Positions 43,442 to 51,522 of a stretch of DNA of 64,000 bases are shown here, piece after piece (position 1 is the stretch's first letter; every line of letters starts with the position of its first letter). This stretch comes from Clostridiales bacterium 1_7_47FAA. GTDB taxonomy: Bacteria; Bacillota; Clostridia; Lachnospirales; Lachnospiraceae. The position numbers and the translations under genes were made by a program. The notes beneath the pieces were generated by a model. The model was not told the origin of the DNA. It ran no database searches and saw only the letters and a list, made by a program, of their open reading frames with translations. Location: NCBI GenBank assembly GCA_000155435.1, contig DS990261.1, positions 1,077,366 through 1,141,365 of the forward strand. Reading direction: 5' to 3'.

Positions 43442-44851
43442 CTATTTCTCAGTGTGGGGGAGACGGCCCCGGAGGAACCGTTTCCTTAACTCGTTAAGAC
43501 TGAAGGGAATCAGGGGGTACACATAACTCTTTCCTGCAATGGTCTTGTTAAATACAATGGCGCAGATGGCGATTACCGTGCCGATGATATATCCCCATAC
43601 ATTAAAGACAGCGGTCAGTATTAATATGATCACACGCATGAACTTCATGGCATAGCCCAGTTCAAAACTGGCCTGGGAATAATTGGCAATCGTAACGAAT
43701 GCCATGTACAGCATGGTCTCACTGTTAAACCATCCGGATTTCACCGCATATTCCCCAAGCACGATACCTGCAATCACACTCAGCGGGGTGGTCAGCATGC
43801 TGGGGGTATTCACCGCTGCCAGCCGCAGGCCGTCAATGGCAAATTCCAGTATGAGCAGTTGCCATATAAGGGGCACGTTCAGTGGGTCGGACACGCGTAT
43901 GAATGCCAGCCAGTCCGGGATATAGGCAGGATTCTGCATGAACAGGAGCCATGTGGGGGTCAGCATCAGGGCCAGGACGGAGATGGTCATCCTGGATAAA
44001 CGCAGGTAGGTTCCTGTTACAGGCGGGAAGTAGTAGTCATCCGCCTCCTCGATGATGTCGAACACGGAGGAGGGAAGGATCATGGCTGAAGGGGAGTTGT
44101 CCACCAGTATGATGATATTTCCCTCCAGGACCGATGCGGCGGCCGTGTCCGGGCGCTCTGAAAATTTAAACTTGGGAAATGGATTGAACCATTTATACGG
44201 GAAAATGCACTCTGCCAGACTTTCCTGGTTCATGGTCAGGGCATCCACCTTCAGGTCCTTAATCCGGTCCTTTATTTTCTTCAGAAGCTGTTTATCCACC
44301 CGGTTTTCCATGTAGCAGATGGCGATGTCGGTGTGGGAGCTTTCGCCTGCGGACATGATTTCCATGGTAAGCTTTGGGTCGCGGATACGGCGGCGGATCA
44401 GGGCCGTGTTGAAAATCAGGGTTTCCACAAAGCCGTCCCTGGAACCACGCATGACCTTATCCTTCTCAGGCTCGCTTACCCCCCTGGAAGGGTAGGTGCG
44501 GCAGTCGATGGTGATACATTTGTCAAAGCCGTCAATAAACAGACAGGATACGCCGGACAGAAGCTGGGTAATCATGTCCGTTTCATTGGACAGCAGGCCG
44601 ATTTCCCCATATGGGACATACTGTTTGGAGAAGGCGTGGGCGTCCTTTGGCATGTCCTCCGGCTTAATGGTGGAGAAGACCTGGAGGATTTTTAAGAGGG
44701 AATCATCCTTCGTAAATCCATCTATAAAATACAGGCAGGCCTCGCGGCCTCCGATGTGGACAATACGGTATACCACATCAAAATTCGTCTGGACATTCAG
44801 CTTTTCGTGAAGGTGGGTGATATTGTCTTTTAAATTTTGGGAAAATTCCAT
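43442..44851 (-). CDS. spoVAF: GerA-family spore germination protein (SpoVAF-like)
   Basis: The 469-residue protein belongs to the GerA family: cytoplasmic N-terminal half with GFDKCITIDCRTYPSRGV and GSRDGFVETLIFNTALIRRR, then the membrane part with VNTPSMLTTPLSVIAG and about five segments. The lack of a GerAA-type long start and the length match SpoVAF rather than GerAA. SpoVAF supports germinant receptor signalling with SpoVAEa. No other spoVA genes are adjacent. A SigG-like promoter lies 50 bases upstream. Confidence 0.85.
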   Translation of the reverse strand: MEFSQNLKDNITHLHEKLNVQTNFDVVYRIVHIGGREACLYFIDGFTKDDSLLKILQVFSTIKPEDMPKDAHAFSKQYVPYGEIGLLSNETDMITQLLSGVSCLFIDGFDKCITIDCRTYPSRGVSEPEKDKVMRGSRDGFVETLIFNTALIRRRIRDPKLTMEIMSAGESSHTDIAICYMENRVDKQLLKKIKDRIKDLKVDALTMNQESLAECIFPYKWFNPFPKFKFSERPDTAAASVLEGNIIILVDNSPSAMILPSSVFDIIEEADDYYFPPVTGTYLRLSRMTISVLALMLTPTWLLFMQNPAYIPDWLAFIRVSDPLNVPLIWQLLILEFAIDGLRLAAVNTPSMLTTPLSVIAGIVLGEYAVKSGWFNSETMLYMAFVTIANYSQASFELGYAMKFMRVIILILTAVFNVWGYIIGTVIAICAIVFNKTIAGKSYVYPLIPFSLNELRKRFLRGRLPHTEK

Positions 44852-44898
44852 TGTTTATTCCTTTCTGCGCGACTTCAGATGAAAAAATTGCATAAAGT

Positions 44899-44928
44899 TA
44901 GTATGCACTGAGTAAATGTTATTATACA
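44899..44928 (-). promoter_or_regulatory. SigG (forespore) type promoter of the spoVAF-like gene
   Basis: On the minus strand TGTATA (44928-44923) and CATACTA (44905-44899) are 17 bases apart, close to the SigF/SigG consensus. It places the gene in the late forespore regulon, as expected for spoVA genes. Confidence 0.65.
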
Positions 44929-45024
44929 TAAGTACATTTGTCTTTAGAGTAAAGACAAATGGGAGAAATTTATATAAAAAGAAGCTGACAGGGGAACGCT
45001 TTTTGCTAATGTGCACAAAAATCG

Positions 45025-45053
45025 TTGACAAATCATGGAAAGGGTGGTATAGT
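45025..45053 (+). promoter_or_regulatory. Promoter of the candidate structured RNA
   Basis: TTGACA (45025-45030), 17 bases and TATAGT (45048-45053) form a near-consensus vegetative promoter with a start near 45060. Confidence 0.75.
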
Positions 45054-45059
45054 GTCCAT

Positions 45060-45188
45060 GTAAGAAGCACAAAGGAGTGCCTTACGGGTTTTTGTTTGGT
45101 ATGGGGATGCCAGATAAACTAATAGTGTGACGGTTTTGATCGTGACTGAGAGCTGCCTTCTGTGGGGGAAGGGCAGCTCCCTTTTTTT
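45060..45188 (+). ncRNA. Candidate free-standing structured RNA, about 125 nt
   Basis: Between a strong promoter and a terminator, no plus-strand gene is present and the next genes are on the minus strand. The RNA can form four successive hairpins: GTAAG/CTTAC with GCAC/GTGC (45060-45086), GTTT-GGTAT/ATGCC-AAAC (45094-45119), AGT-ACG/CGT-ACT (45124-45147) and the terminator. A nine-codon frame (MGMPDKLIV) is the only possible peptide. It does not match a known class recognisable by eye (6S, tmRNA, SRP, RNase P). Confidence 0.55.
45149..45188 (+). terminator. Terminator of the candidate RNA
   Basis: GAGCTGCC pairs with GGCAGCTC, with a 14-base loop, followed by CTTTTTTT. Confidence 0.8.
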
Positions 45189-45221
45189 GTTTATCCGGTC
45201 TTATATGCCGGATTTATCCAA

Positions 45222-45290
45222 GGCTTCCCGTTCGGATCCGCCTTAAGCCTGGCTTCCCGTTCAGGTCCGCCTTAAGCCTGGATTTCCGTT
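45222..45290 (-). repeat. 29-bp tandem repeat over the end of the superoxide reductase gene
   Basis: Units 45222-45250 and 45251-45279 differ at few positions; a partial third unit lies in the gene. The stop codon of the superoxide reductase gene lies in the second unit, so the repeat copies its 3' end into non-coding DNA. Confidence 0.75.
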
Positions 45291-45682
45291 TTCCATAATC
45301 CATGAAGGTTGCAGTAGGCGTAAGCGGCCCTGGGCGAATCTCCTTTTTCCAATGTAAAGTGCGCCACCGGTTCACAGGACGGGGTTAAGCAGACGCGCAT
45401 GGTGCATCCGGCCTTTGTGACCAGGCAGACCCAGCCGATGTTGTGTCCGCCGTCCATGGGATGGAATATCTCACCCACCTTCACGGTTACGTGAAGCCCC
45501 TCTGTCTCCACCACCGGAAGATGCTTTTCGCTGGCGCCTTCCGCCATGACCGGCTCCAGTACTTCAAATGGCCTGCAGGTATCGGGAAGGGCTGCATTCG
45601 GGGCGCTGCACAGGGCTTCTAACACCACGATGCGGTTCTTATCAGTGAGAAATACAGGTTCCTGGTTCAAGTCTGTTTTCAT
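45272..45682 (-). CDS. Desulfoferrodoxin-type superoxide reductase
   Basis: The 136-residue protein has the iron-site ligands of superoxide reductases: His in SEKHLPVVE, His residues in GEIFHPMDGGHNIGWV, and Cys and His in YCNLHGLWKT. The N-terminal ~30 residues hold few cysteines (Cys at about 25 and 36), so the desulforedoxin rubredoxin-like centre is incomplete and the protein is closest to the one-iron form. It reduces superoxide to peroxide in the cytoplasm of anaerobes. It is divergent from an Rrf2 regulator. Confidence 0.88.
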   Translation of the reverse strand: MKTDLNQEPVFLTDKNRIVVLEALCSAPNAALPDTCRPFEVLEPVMAEGASEKHLPVVETEGLHVTVKVGEIFHPMDGGHNIGWVCLVTKAGCTMRVCLTPSCEPVAHFTLEKGDSPRAAYAYCNLHGLWKTEIQA

Positions 45683-45787
45683 GTCAATCCTCCATTCTGA
45701 ATTTCAGTCATGCAATATGTTCTGTATCAACATGCTTATGTTTCCCTGAAATGGTGCCGGTCTATTCATACATGGGATAAGTTTCTA

Positions 45788-45817
45788 TTGACATATTTCC
45801 TACAGGAATAGTATGAT
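45788..45817 (+). promoter_or_regulatory. Rrf2 promoter with operator palindrome
   Basis: TTGACA (45788-45793) and TATGAT (45812-45817) are 18 bases apart. Between them TTCCTACAGGAA (45797-45808) has perfect five-base arms of the CC-GG type bound by Rrf2 proteins such as CymR. This suggests autorepression. Confidence 0.6.
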
Positions 45818-45879
45818 AATCATATATGGATAATTTTCACCGCATCTACAAACACTAAACCAAAAGGACGTGAATATAC

Positions 45880-46314
45880 ATGTTAGTATCAACAAAAGGA
45901 CGTTATGCCCTGCGCACCATGGTGGACCTGGCCATACACGGGGACGGGGAGCCGGTTAAGATTAAGGATATAGCAAACCGCCAGGGGATTTCCGGCAAAT
46001 ACCTGGAGCAGATCATCTCCATCCTGTCCAGGGCCGGCTATGTGCGCAGCATCCGCGGGAACCAGGGCGGTTATTATCTGGCTAAGCCGGCAGCAGAATA
46101 CACGGTGGGAATGATACTCCGGGTGACCGAGGGAAGCCTGGCGCCCGTGGACTGCCTGAGCGGCGGCGAGAATCCCTGCACAAGGCAGATGGACTGTGTG
46201 ACCCTCAGGCTGTGGAGGGAGCTGGACGAGGCCATCAGCGGCGTTGTGGACCGTTATACGCTGGAGGACCTGGTGCAGTGGCGCAGGAACATGAAGGATA
46301 ATTATGTGATTTGA
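45880..46314 (+). CDS. Rrf2 family transcriptional regulator
   Basis: The 144-residue protein starts MLVSTKGRYALRTMVDLA and has the winged helix with IKDIANRQGISGKYLEQIIS and RGNQGGYYLAKP. Three cysteines in CLSGGENPCTRQMDC (C-x7-C-x5-C) fall where IscR and NsrR bind an iron-sulfur cluster. It may thus sense cluster status, oxidants or cysteine. Neighbours are the superoxide reductase (divergent) and yitT (downstream); it may regulate the first. Confidence 0.9.
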   Translation: MLVSTKGRYALRTMVDLAIHGDGEPVKIKDIANRQGISGKYLEQIISILSRAGYVRSIRGNQGGYYLAKPAAEYTVGMILRVTEGSLAPVDCLSGGENPCTRQMDCVTLRLWRELDEAISGVVDRYTLEDLVQWRRNMKDNYVI

Positions 46315-46389
46315 TGGTGATTGGGAAATGGCCTGGTCATTAGGGAGAGGGGATAAAATAAAGGCAGATAATGGGAGCGGGAGAACCTT

Positions 46390-47289
46390 ATGAAATGGAT
46401 CAGACGTAGTTCGGACTTCATTAATAAATGGAAAAAGGACAGGCGGGTAAGACTTGGCATCACACTGGCGGCTGTGATCATTTCAGCGCTGATACAGACC
46501 TATGCCCTTCAGGTGTTTGTCCGCCCGGCGGGCATCATCTCCGGAGGATTTACCGGTATTGCCATGCTGGTGGAGCGCCTGGGAGGACTGTGGGGAGTGG
46601 ACATCCCCATGCAGATAACCATGGTAGCCCTGAATATTCCGGTGGCCCTTATGTGCTGCAAGGGAATCAGCATAAGATTCACTGTGTTTTCCCTGGTGCA
46701 GGTATTTTTAAGCAGTATTTTCCTGCAGGTATTTAACTTTACGCCCATATTTACCGACGAAGTGCTTAATGTGATATTCGGCGGGGTTATTTTTGGATGT
46801 GCCATCGTGATTGCCCTCAGGGGCAATGCTTCCAGCGGGGGCACTGATTTTATTGCCCTTTTTGTATCCAACAGGACGGGGCAGTCCATCTGGAGCTATG
46901 TGTTCTTTGGCAATGCGGTGATGTACTGCTTTTACGGCGCCATATTTGGATGGAAGCATGCCGGATATTCCATCATCTTCCAGTTCATTTCCACCAGGAT
47001 GATATCCGCGTTCCACCACAGATATGAACTGGTCACCCTTCAGGTCACGACCATGAAAGGGCCTGAGGTGGTGGAGGCATATATCGGGCATTTCCGCCAC
47101 GGCATGTCCTGTGTGGAGGCGATGGGGGGCTATAGTAAGAAGAAAATGTATCTGTTGAACACGGTCCTTTCCGCGTATGAGGTAAATGACGCCATCCATG
47201 TGATGCAGGGCGCGGATGAGCACGTGATCATCAACGTGCTGAGGACCCAGCAGTTTGTGGGAAGGTTTTACAGGGCACCCCTTGAGTAG
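46390..47289 (+). CDS. YitT family membrane protein (DUF161/DUF2179)
   Basis: The 299-residue protein has five to six membrane segments in its first 200 residues (ALQVFVRPAGIISGGFTGIA, GNASSGGTDFIALFVSN) and a cytoplasmic DUF2179 domain at the C-terminus with KKMYLLNTVLSAYEVNDAI. The family is common and multi-copy in Firmicutes; its substrate is unknown. It follows the Rrf2 gene by 75 bases. Confidence 0.88.
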   Translation: MKWIRRSSDFINKWKKDRRVRLGITLAAVIISALIQTYALQVFVRPAGIISGGFTGIAMLVERLGGLWGVDIPMQITMVALNIPVALMCCKGISIRFTVFSLVQVFLSSIFLQVFNFTPIFTDEVLNVIFGGVIFGCAIVIALRGNASSGGTDFIALFVSNRTGQSIWSYVFFGNAVMYCFYGAIFGWKHAGYSIIFQFISTRMISAFHHRYELVTLQVTTMKGPEVVEAYIGHFRHGMSCVEAMGGYSKKKMYLLNTVLSAYEVNDAIHVMQGADEHVIINVLRTQQFVGRFYRAPLE

Positions 47290-47347
47290 GGGCGCCCTGA
47301 CGCCGGAATGGATTTTGAAACATATCCTGCCGTCTGGCGGATGGGGG

Positions 47348-48091
47348 TCATGAAATCCCGCATATATCCCGGACAATTTCCCCTGCCATCAGAAGACCGG
47401 CCACAGGAGGCACAAAGGATATGCTTCCGGGGGTTGCGCGGCGGCTGCCTGTATCCTCCCCGGATGGCCCGGGTGTCAGGGGTTGTTCCGGGGACCAGCA
47501 GACCTTCAGGTTCCTGATGTCCCTGGCCTTTAACTCCTTACGCATGATACGGCACAGGGGGCAGACGGAGGTGGCCGAGATATCGGATATGCGGAGCAGC
47601 TCCGGATGGAGTTTATTGCCGGTGCCCATGGAAGCGATGATGGGGATGCCGTGTTCCCGGGCATAGGATGCCAGGGCCAGCTTGGCTGTCACGGTGTCGA
47701 TGGCGTCCAGGATGCAGGCAATGGACTTTGAAGGAGGGAGCTGTTCCATGATGGACTCAAAGAGCGCGTCCAGGTTATGGGGGAGCACGAACTGTTCGCT
47801 GGTAATCACCAGGGTGTCCGGGCACATGTCAGCGATTTTCTCCTTCATCACAAGTGTCTTCGGGCGTCCGATGGTACTGTGCAGGGCAATGCTCTGCCGG
47901 TTGATGTTGGTAAGCGAAACCACATCGTTATCAACCAGCACCAGGCAGCCGACCCCGCACCTGGCCAAAGCCTCCGCCGCATGTGACCCAACCCCGCCGA
48001 TACCAAAAACAACAACAGCAGAATCCCTGAGCCGTCCCATGCCATCCCCGCCTAGAAGCATCTCAGTTCTGGAAAATTCATTTATCATCAT
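47348..48091 (-). CDS. tcdA: tRNA threonylcarbamoyladenosine dehydratase
   Basis: The 247-residue ThiF-family protein has VVVFGIGGVGSHAAEALARC near 29, the ATP site DNDVVSLTNINRQ near 53 and DAIDTVTAKLAL near 127. TcdA cyclises t6A at tRNA position 37 using ATP. The CPLCRIMRKELKAR segment is as in the family. A Gly/Pro/Ser-rich stretch (about 205-220) precedes the C-terminal helix. GGAGTG precedes the start. Confidence 0.9.
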   Translation of the reverse strand: MMINEFSRTEMLLGGDGMGRLRDSAVVVFGIGGVGSHAAEALARCGVGCLVLVDNDVVSLTNINRQSIALHSTIGRPKTLVMKEKIADMCPDTLVITSEQFVLPHNLDALFESIMEQLPPSKSIACILDAIDTVTAKLALASYAREHGIPIIASMGTGNKLHPELLRISDISATSVCPLCRIMRKELKARDIRNLKVCWSPEQPLTPGPSGEDTGSRRATPGSISFVPPVAGLLMAGEIVRDICGIS

Positions 48092-48206
48092 ATCACTCCT
48101 AAAAACAGCATATTTTCAAAAATTGTACCTCATATGAGGAAAAAAGTAAATGTAATTGTCTTCCAACAGGCAGGAATAGGGGGTATCTTGAGGGAAAAAA
48201 TTATGG

Positions 48207-48212
48207 TATAAT
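48207..48212 (+). promoter_or_regulatory. Probable extended -10 promoter of the nadE leader
   Basis: TGGTATAAT (48204-48212) fits an extended -10 element; the -35 region is weak. A start near 48219 would give a leader of about 200 bases. Confidence 0.45.
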
Positions 48213-48251
48213 GTCCGCGTAGGCAATGAGCCATGCAAAATAAGGCAAAGA

Positions 48252-48290
48252 AGGATTTCTGTTGTGCCTGCACATAAAGAAATCCTATTT
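48252..48290 (+). terminator. Terminator-like hairpin in the nadE leader
   Basis: AGGATTTCT and AGAAATCCT are perfectly complementary, 17 bases apart, followed by ATTTT. Together with the hairpin at 48319-48347 it makes a structured leader before nadE. Confidence 0.5.
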
Positions 48291-48318
48291 TGGCTTATTT
48301 TAGAGGGCGAAGCCCGCG

Positions 48319-48347
48319 ACCCCGATGGAGCGCAGCGGAATCGGGGT
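48319..48347 (+). repeat. GC-rich hairpin in the nadE leader
   Basis: ACCCCGAT and ATCGGGGT pair around GGAGCGCAGCGGA, flanked by GGGCGAAGCCC-like sequence and a GGCGGACCGGCGGACC direct repeat. It resembles the small intergenic repeats dispersed in clostridial genomes. Confidence 0.55.
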
Positions 48348-48422
48348 GCATGGCGGACCGGCGGACCCAGTACCCCTAAAAACCAAAGCGCCTACCCCAC
48401 AAAAAAACACGGAGGCCAAAAC

Positions 48423-50402
48423 ATGAAAGACGGATTCATCAGGGCAGCAGCAGTCACTCCCAAAGTCAAGGTAGCTGACCCGGAATATAATGCACAGCAG
48501 ATCATAGAACTAATCAACCAGGGCGCAAGCAGGGGCGTGAAACTCATGGTATTCCCGGAGCTCTGCCTTACGGCCTATACCTGCAGCGACCTGTTTTTCC
48601 AGACATCCCTGCTTGCAAAGGCCAGGGAACAGCTTTCCCGCATCATCAAAGCCAGCAGGGATAAGGATATCCTGGCATTCATCGGTATGCCCTGGGAGCG
48701 GGACGGCAAGCTCTACAACGCAGCCGCAGCCATCCACAGAGGGAAGCTCCTGGGCATCATCCCCAAGAAGAACCTTCCCAATTATTCGGAATTTTACGAA
48801 GCCCGCCATTTCTGTCCTGGCAATGAGCGCCCGGTATTCGTATCATGGGAAGGCGGACAGGTCCCTATGGGCATGAACCTTCTCTTCCGGTGCAGTAATC
48901 TCAGGAACCTTACAATCGCGGCGGAGATCTGCGAGGACGTATGGGTACCCTGCCCGCCCAGCATCCGCCACTCACTGGCAGGCGCAACCGTCATTGTCAA
49001 CTGTTCCGCCAGCGATGAGACAACGGGCAAGGACATGTACCGCCATGAACTGATCTGCAGCCAGTCCGCCAGGCTTGTATGCGGCTATGTCTATGCCAAT
49101 GCAGGCGAAGGCGAGTCCACCCAGGACCTGGTATTCGGCGGCCAGAACATAATTGCTGAGAATGGCACCTGTCTGGTGGAATCCAGGCGGTTTACCAACG
49201 AAAGCATCTGCGCCGACCTGGATATGGAGCGCCTGGACAGCGAGCGCAGGCGCATGAGCACCTTTCCTGCCCCGGAAGAAGCCCGCAGGGAGGGCGGATA
49301 CATGATTGTGGATTTTGAACTGTCCCTTGACAGCGCTGTCAATACAAACGCCCAGACCGCCCAGGCAGACGGCCTGAAAGAATCCGCCAGGGATGTCCTG
49401 CGCTTCATTGACCCGGCTCCCTTTGTGCCGGGGGATGAGAGACAGCGCAGCCGCCGCTGTGAGGAAATCCTGTCCATCCAGGCCATGGGGCTTAAAAAGC
49501 GTCTGGAGCACACGGGCAGCCAGCATGCGGTGGTGGGCCTTTCCGGCGGCCTGGATTCCACGCTGGCCCTGCTTGTGACTGTCCGGGCCTTTGACGCGCT
49601 TAAATTACCGCGGACCAATATCCACTGCATCACCATGCCGTGCTTTGGGACCACGGACCGGACCTACAACAACGCCTGCGCCATGGCGGCCAAGGTTGGG
49701 GCTGAACTTAGGGAAATCAATATCCGCCAGGCCGTGAGCCAGCATTTTACGGATATCGGACAGGACATGGACAACCACGACGTGGCCTATGAGAACAGCC
49801 AGGCCAGGGAAAGGACCCAGGTCCTTATGGATATTGCCAACCAGGTGGGAGGGCTTGTGATTGGTACCGGGGACATGTCGGAACTGGCGCTGGGCTGGGC
49901 CACCTACAACGGCGACCATATGTCCATGTACGGTGTGAATGCGTCCGTGCCAAAGACACTGGTGCGCCACCTGGTCCGCTACTACGCGGATACCTGCCGG
50001 GAGAAAGAACTGGCAGATGTGCTTTTGGATGTGCTGGACACCCCGGTCAGCCCGGAGCTGCTGCCGCCTGAGGACGGAAAGATTTCCCAGAAGACAGAGG
50101 ATCTGGTCGGGCCTTATGAGCTTCATGACTTCTATTTATATTATATCCTGCGCTACGGATATGCCCCGTCCAAAATCTACCGCATGGCGGTACAGGCATT
50201 CAGGGGCCAGTATGACAATGGGGTCATACTGAAGTGGATGAAGGTATTCTACCGGAGATTTTTCAGCCAGCAGTTTAAGCGTTCCTGCCTGCCGGACGGA
50301 CCCAAGGTGGGTTCCGTGGCAGTGTCCCCCAGAGGGGACCTGCGTATGCCCAGCGATGCATGCAGCAGGCTTTGGCTGGAGGAGCTGGAGAAACTGGGCT
50401 AG
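48423..50402 (+). CDS. nadE: NAD+ synthase, glutamine-dependent
   Basis: The ATG after GGAGG gives 659 residues. The N-terminal nitrilase-type glutaminase has its Glu in VFPELCLTAYTC, Lys in PKKNLPNYSEF and Cys in AAEICEDVW. The C-terminal synthetase has the P-loop GLSGGLDSTLALL near 370 and GTGDMSELALGW. Ammonia made in the first domain is channelled to the second to convert nicotinate adenine dinucleotide to NAD+. The frame extends 53 codons upstream, but those are leader sequence. Confidence 0.95.
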   Translation: MKDGFIRAAAVTPKVKVADPEYNAQQIIELINQGASRGVKLMVFPELCLTAYTCSDLFFQTSLLAKAREQLSRIIKASRDKDILAFIGMPWERDGKLYNAAAAIHRGKLLGIIPKKNLPNYSEFYEARHFCPGNERPVFVSWEGGQVPMGMNLLFRCSNLRNLTIAAEICEDVWVPCPPSIRHSLAGATVIVNCSASDETTGKDMYRHELICSQSARLVCGYVYANAGEGESTQDLVFGGQNIIAENGTCLVESRRFTNESICADLDMERLDSERRRMSTFPAPEEARREGGYMIVDFELSLDSAVNTNAQTAQADGLKESARDVLRFIDPAPFVPGDERQRSRRCEEILSIQAMGLKKRLEHTGSQHAVVGLSGGLDSTLALLVTVRAFDALKLPRTNIHCITMPCFGTTDRTYNNACAMAAKVGAELREINIRQAVSQHFTDIGQDMDNHDVAYENSQARERTQVLMDIANQVGGLVIGTGDMSELALGWATYNGDHMSMYGVNASVPKTLVRHLVRYYADTCREKELADVLLDVLDTPVSPELLPPEDGKISQKTEDLVGPYELHDFYLYYILRYGYAPSKIYRMAVQAFRGQYDNGVILKWMKVFYRRFFSQQFKRSCLPDGPKVGSVAVSPRGDLRMPSDACSRLWLEELEKLG

Positions 50403-50443
50403 AGCGTGGATAATCAGGAAATAACAGATACAGGAGAAAAATT

Positions 50444-51238
50444 ATGATAAACAGCACGGCCAATAAACAGGTAAAGCGTGTGGTGAATTTAAGGAACAGG
50501 GCAAAGGCGCGCAGGGAGGAAGGCGTGTATGTGGCGGAAGGACTGCGCATGTGCCGGGAGCTTTCGATAAAGGACACGGAAATCCTCTATGTAACAGAAG
50601 GTTTTGCAGGCGACCGGGAGAACCGTAAGTGGATGGACGGATTCCGGTTTGAGATAGTAACGGATGTGGTCATGAAAGTGATGGCAGATACCCAGACACC
50701 CCAGGGCGTTCTGGCCGTGGCCAGACAGAAAACATACACGCTGGAGGATATACTGAAGGCTCCCCGGAATGGAAAGCTGGCAATCATGGTTCTGGAAACC
50801 ATTCAGGATCCCGGAAACCTCGGAACCATCGTAAGGGCCGCGGAAGGCGCCGGCATTACAGGAATCGTGATGAACCGTGAAACCACGGACATCTATAATC
50901 CCAAAGTCATCCGTTCCACCATGGGGTCCATATGCAGGATGCCGTTTGTCTGTGTGGATGATATCCGCCAGGCATGCCAGACCATGAAAGACAGCGGTGT
51001 GCGTCTGTTTGCGGCTCATTTAAAGGGAATGAATAATTATGACCAGGAAGATTATACTGACAATGTGGGCTTTTTGATCGGCAACGAGGCAGGCGGGCTG
51101 ACAGACGGGACAGCGGCCATGGCTGACTGCTATGTGAAGATTCCGATGGCGGGCAGGGTGGAATCCCTGAATGCGGCGGTTGCCGCGTCCGTCCTCATGT
51201 TTGAGGCTGCAAGACAGCGCAGGAACCGGAAAGGGTAG
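50444..51238 (+). CDS. SpoU/TrmH family RNA 2'-O-methyltransferase
   Basis: The 264-residue protein has an N-terminal substrate-binding domain (VYVAEGLRMCREL) and the SPOUT knot with IQDPGNLGTIVRAAEGAGI, FLIGNEAGGLT and IPMAGRVESLNAAVAASVLM, all three SpoU motifs. It methylates a ribose in rRNA or tRNA; the site is not predictable. GGAGAAAA precedes the start. Confidence 0.92.
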   Translation: MINSTANKQVKRVVNLRNRAKARREEGVYVAEGLRMCRELSIKDTEILYVTEGFAGDRENRKWMDGFRFEIVTDVVMKVMADTQTPQGVLAVARQKTYTLEDILKAPRNGKLAIMVLETIQDPGNLGTIVRAAEGAGITGIVMNRETTDIYNPKVIRSTMGSICRMPFVCVDDIRQACQTMKDSGVRLFAAHLKGMNNYDQEDYTDNVGFLIGNEAGGLTDGTAAMADCYVKIPMAGRVESLNAAVAASVLMFEAARQRRNRKG

Positions 51239-51279
51239 GCCGGCTATGCCATAGACGCCCACAGGAAGGAGGACAATGC

Positions 51280-51522
51280 ATGGCATCACTTGGATGGCTT
51301 GTATCATTTCTGGTGTTCATGGGCGTGGAGATGGCATTTTGCTGCCTTACCTCGCTGTGGTTTGCAGTGGGCGCGCTGGGGGCCTTTGCAGTGGCCCTTA
51401 CGGGCGGTTCCATGGAACAGCAGCTGGCGGGGTTTGTGGCAGTATCATTCCTTACGCTGATTCTTATACGGCCAGTGGCATTCTTGATGGGCAGACACGT
51501 AAAGGACGGGCAGAAATTATGA
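51280..51522 (+). CDS. Short NfeD-like membrane protein
   Basis: The 80-residue protein has two to three membrane segments (about 5-30, 34-52 and 53-68) and resembles the membrane part of NfeD without the C-terminal OB-fold domain. Full NfeD proteins work with stomatins in membrane quality control. Its stop overlaps the patatin start in ATGA, so the two are translationally coupled. GGAGG precedes the start. Confidence 0.65.
   Translation: MASLGWLVSFLVFMGVEMAFCCLTSLWFAVGALGAFAVALTGGSMEQQLAGFVAVSFLTLILIRPVAFLMGRHVKDGQKL

Noticed and set aside
45060-45188. Candidate RNA as 6S, tmRNA, SRP or RNase P RNA
   Set aside because: The length, hairpin order and lack of the characteristic conserved cores do not fit those classes.
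48264-48422. N-terminal extension of NAD synthase
   Set aside because: The 53 extra codons cover the hairpins of the leader, and a good ribosome site precedes the ATG at 48423, where the nitrilase domain begins.
51276-51518. N-terminal extension of the patatin-like protein
   Set aside because: The upstream part of that frame overlaps the NfeD-like gene, and the catalytic domain begins directly after the ATG at 51519.
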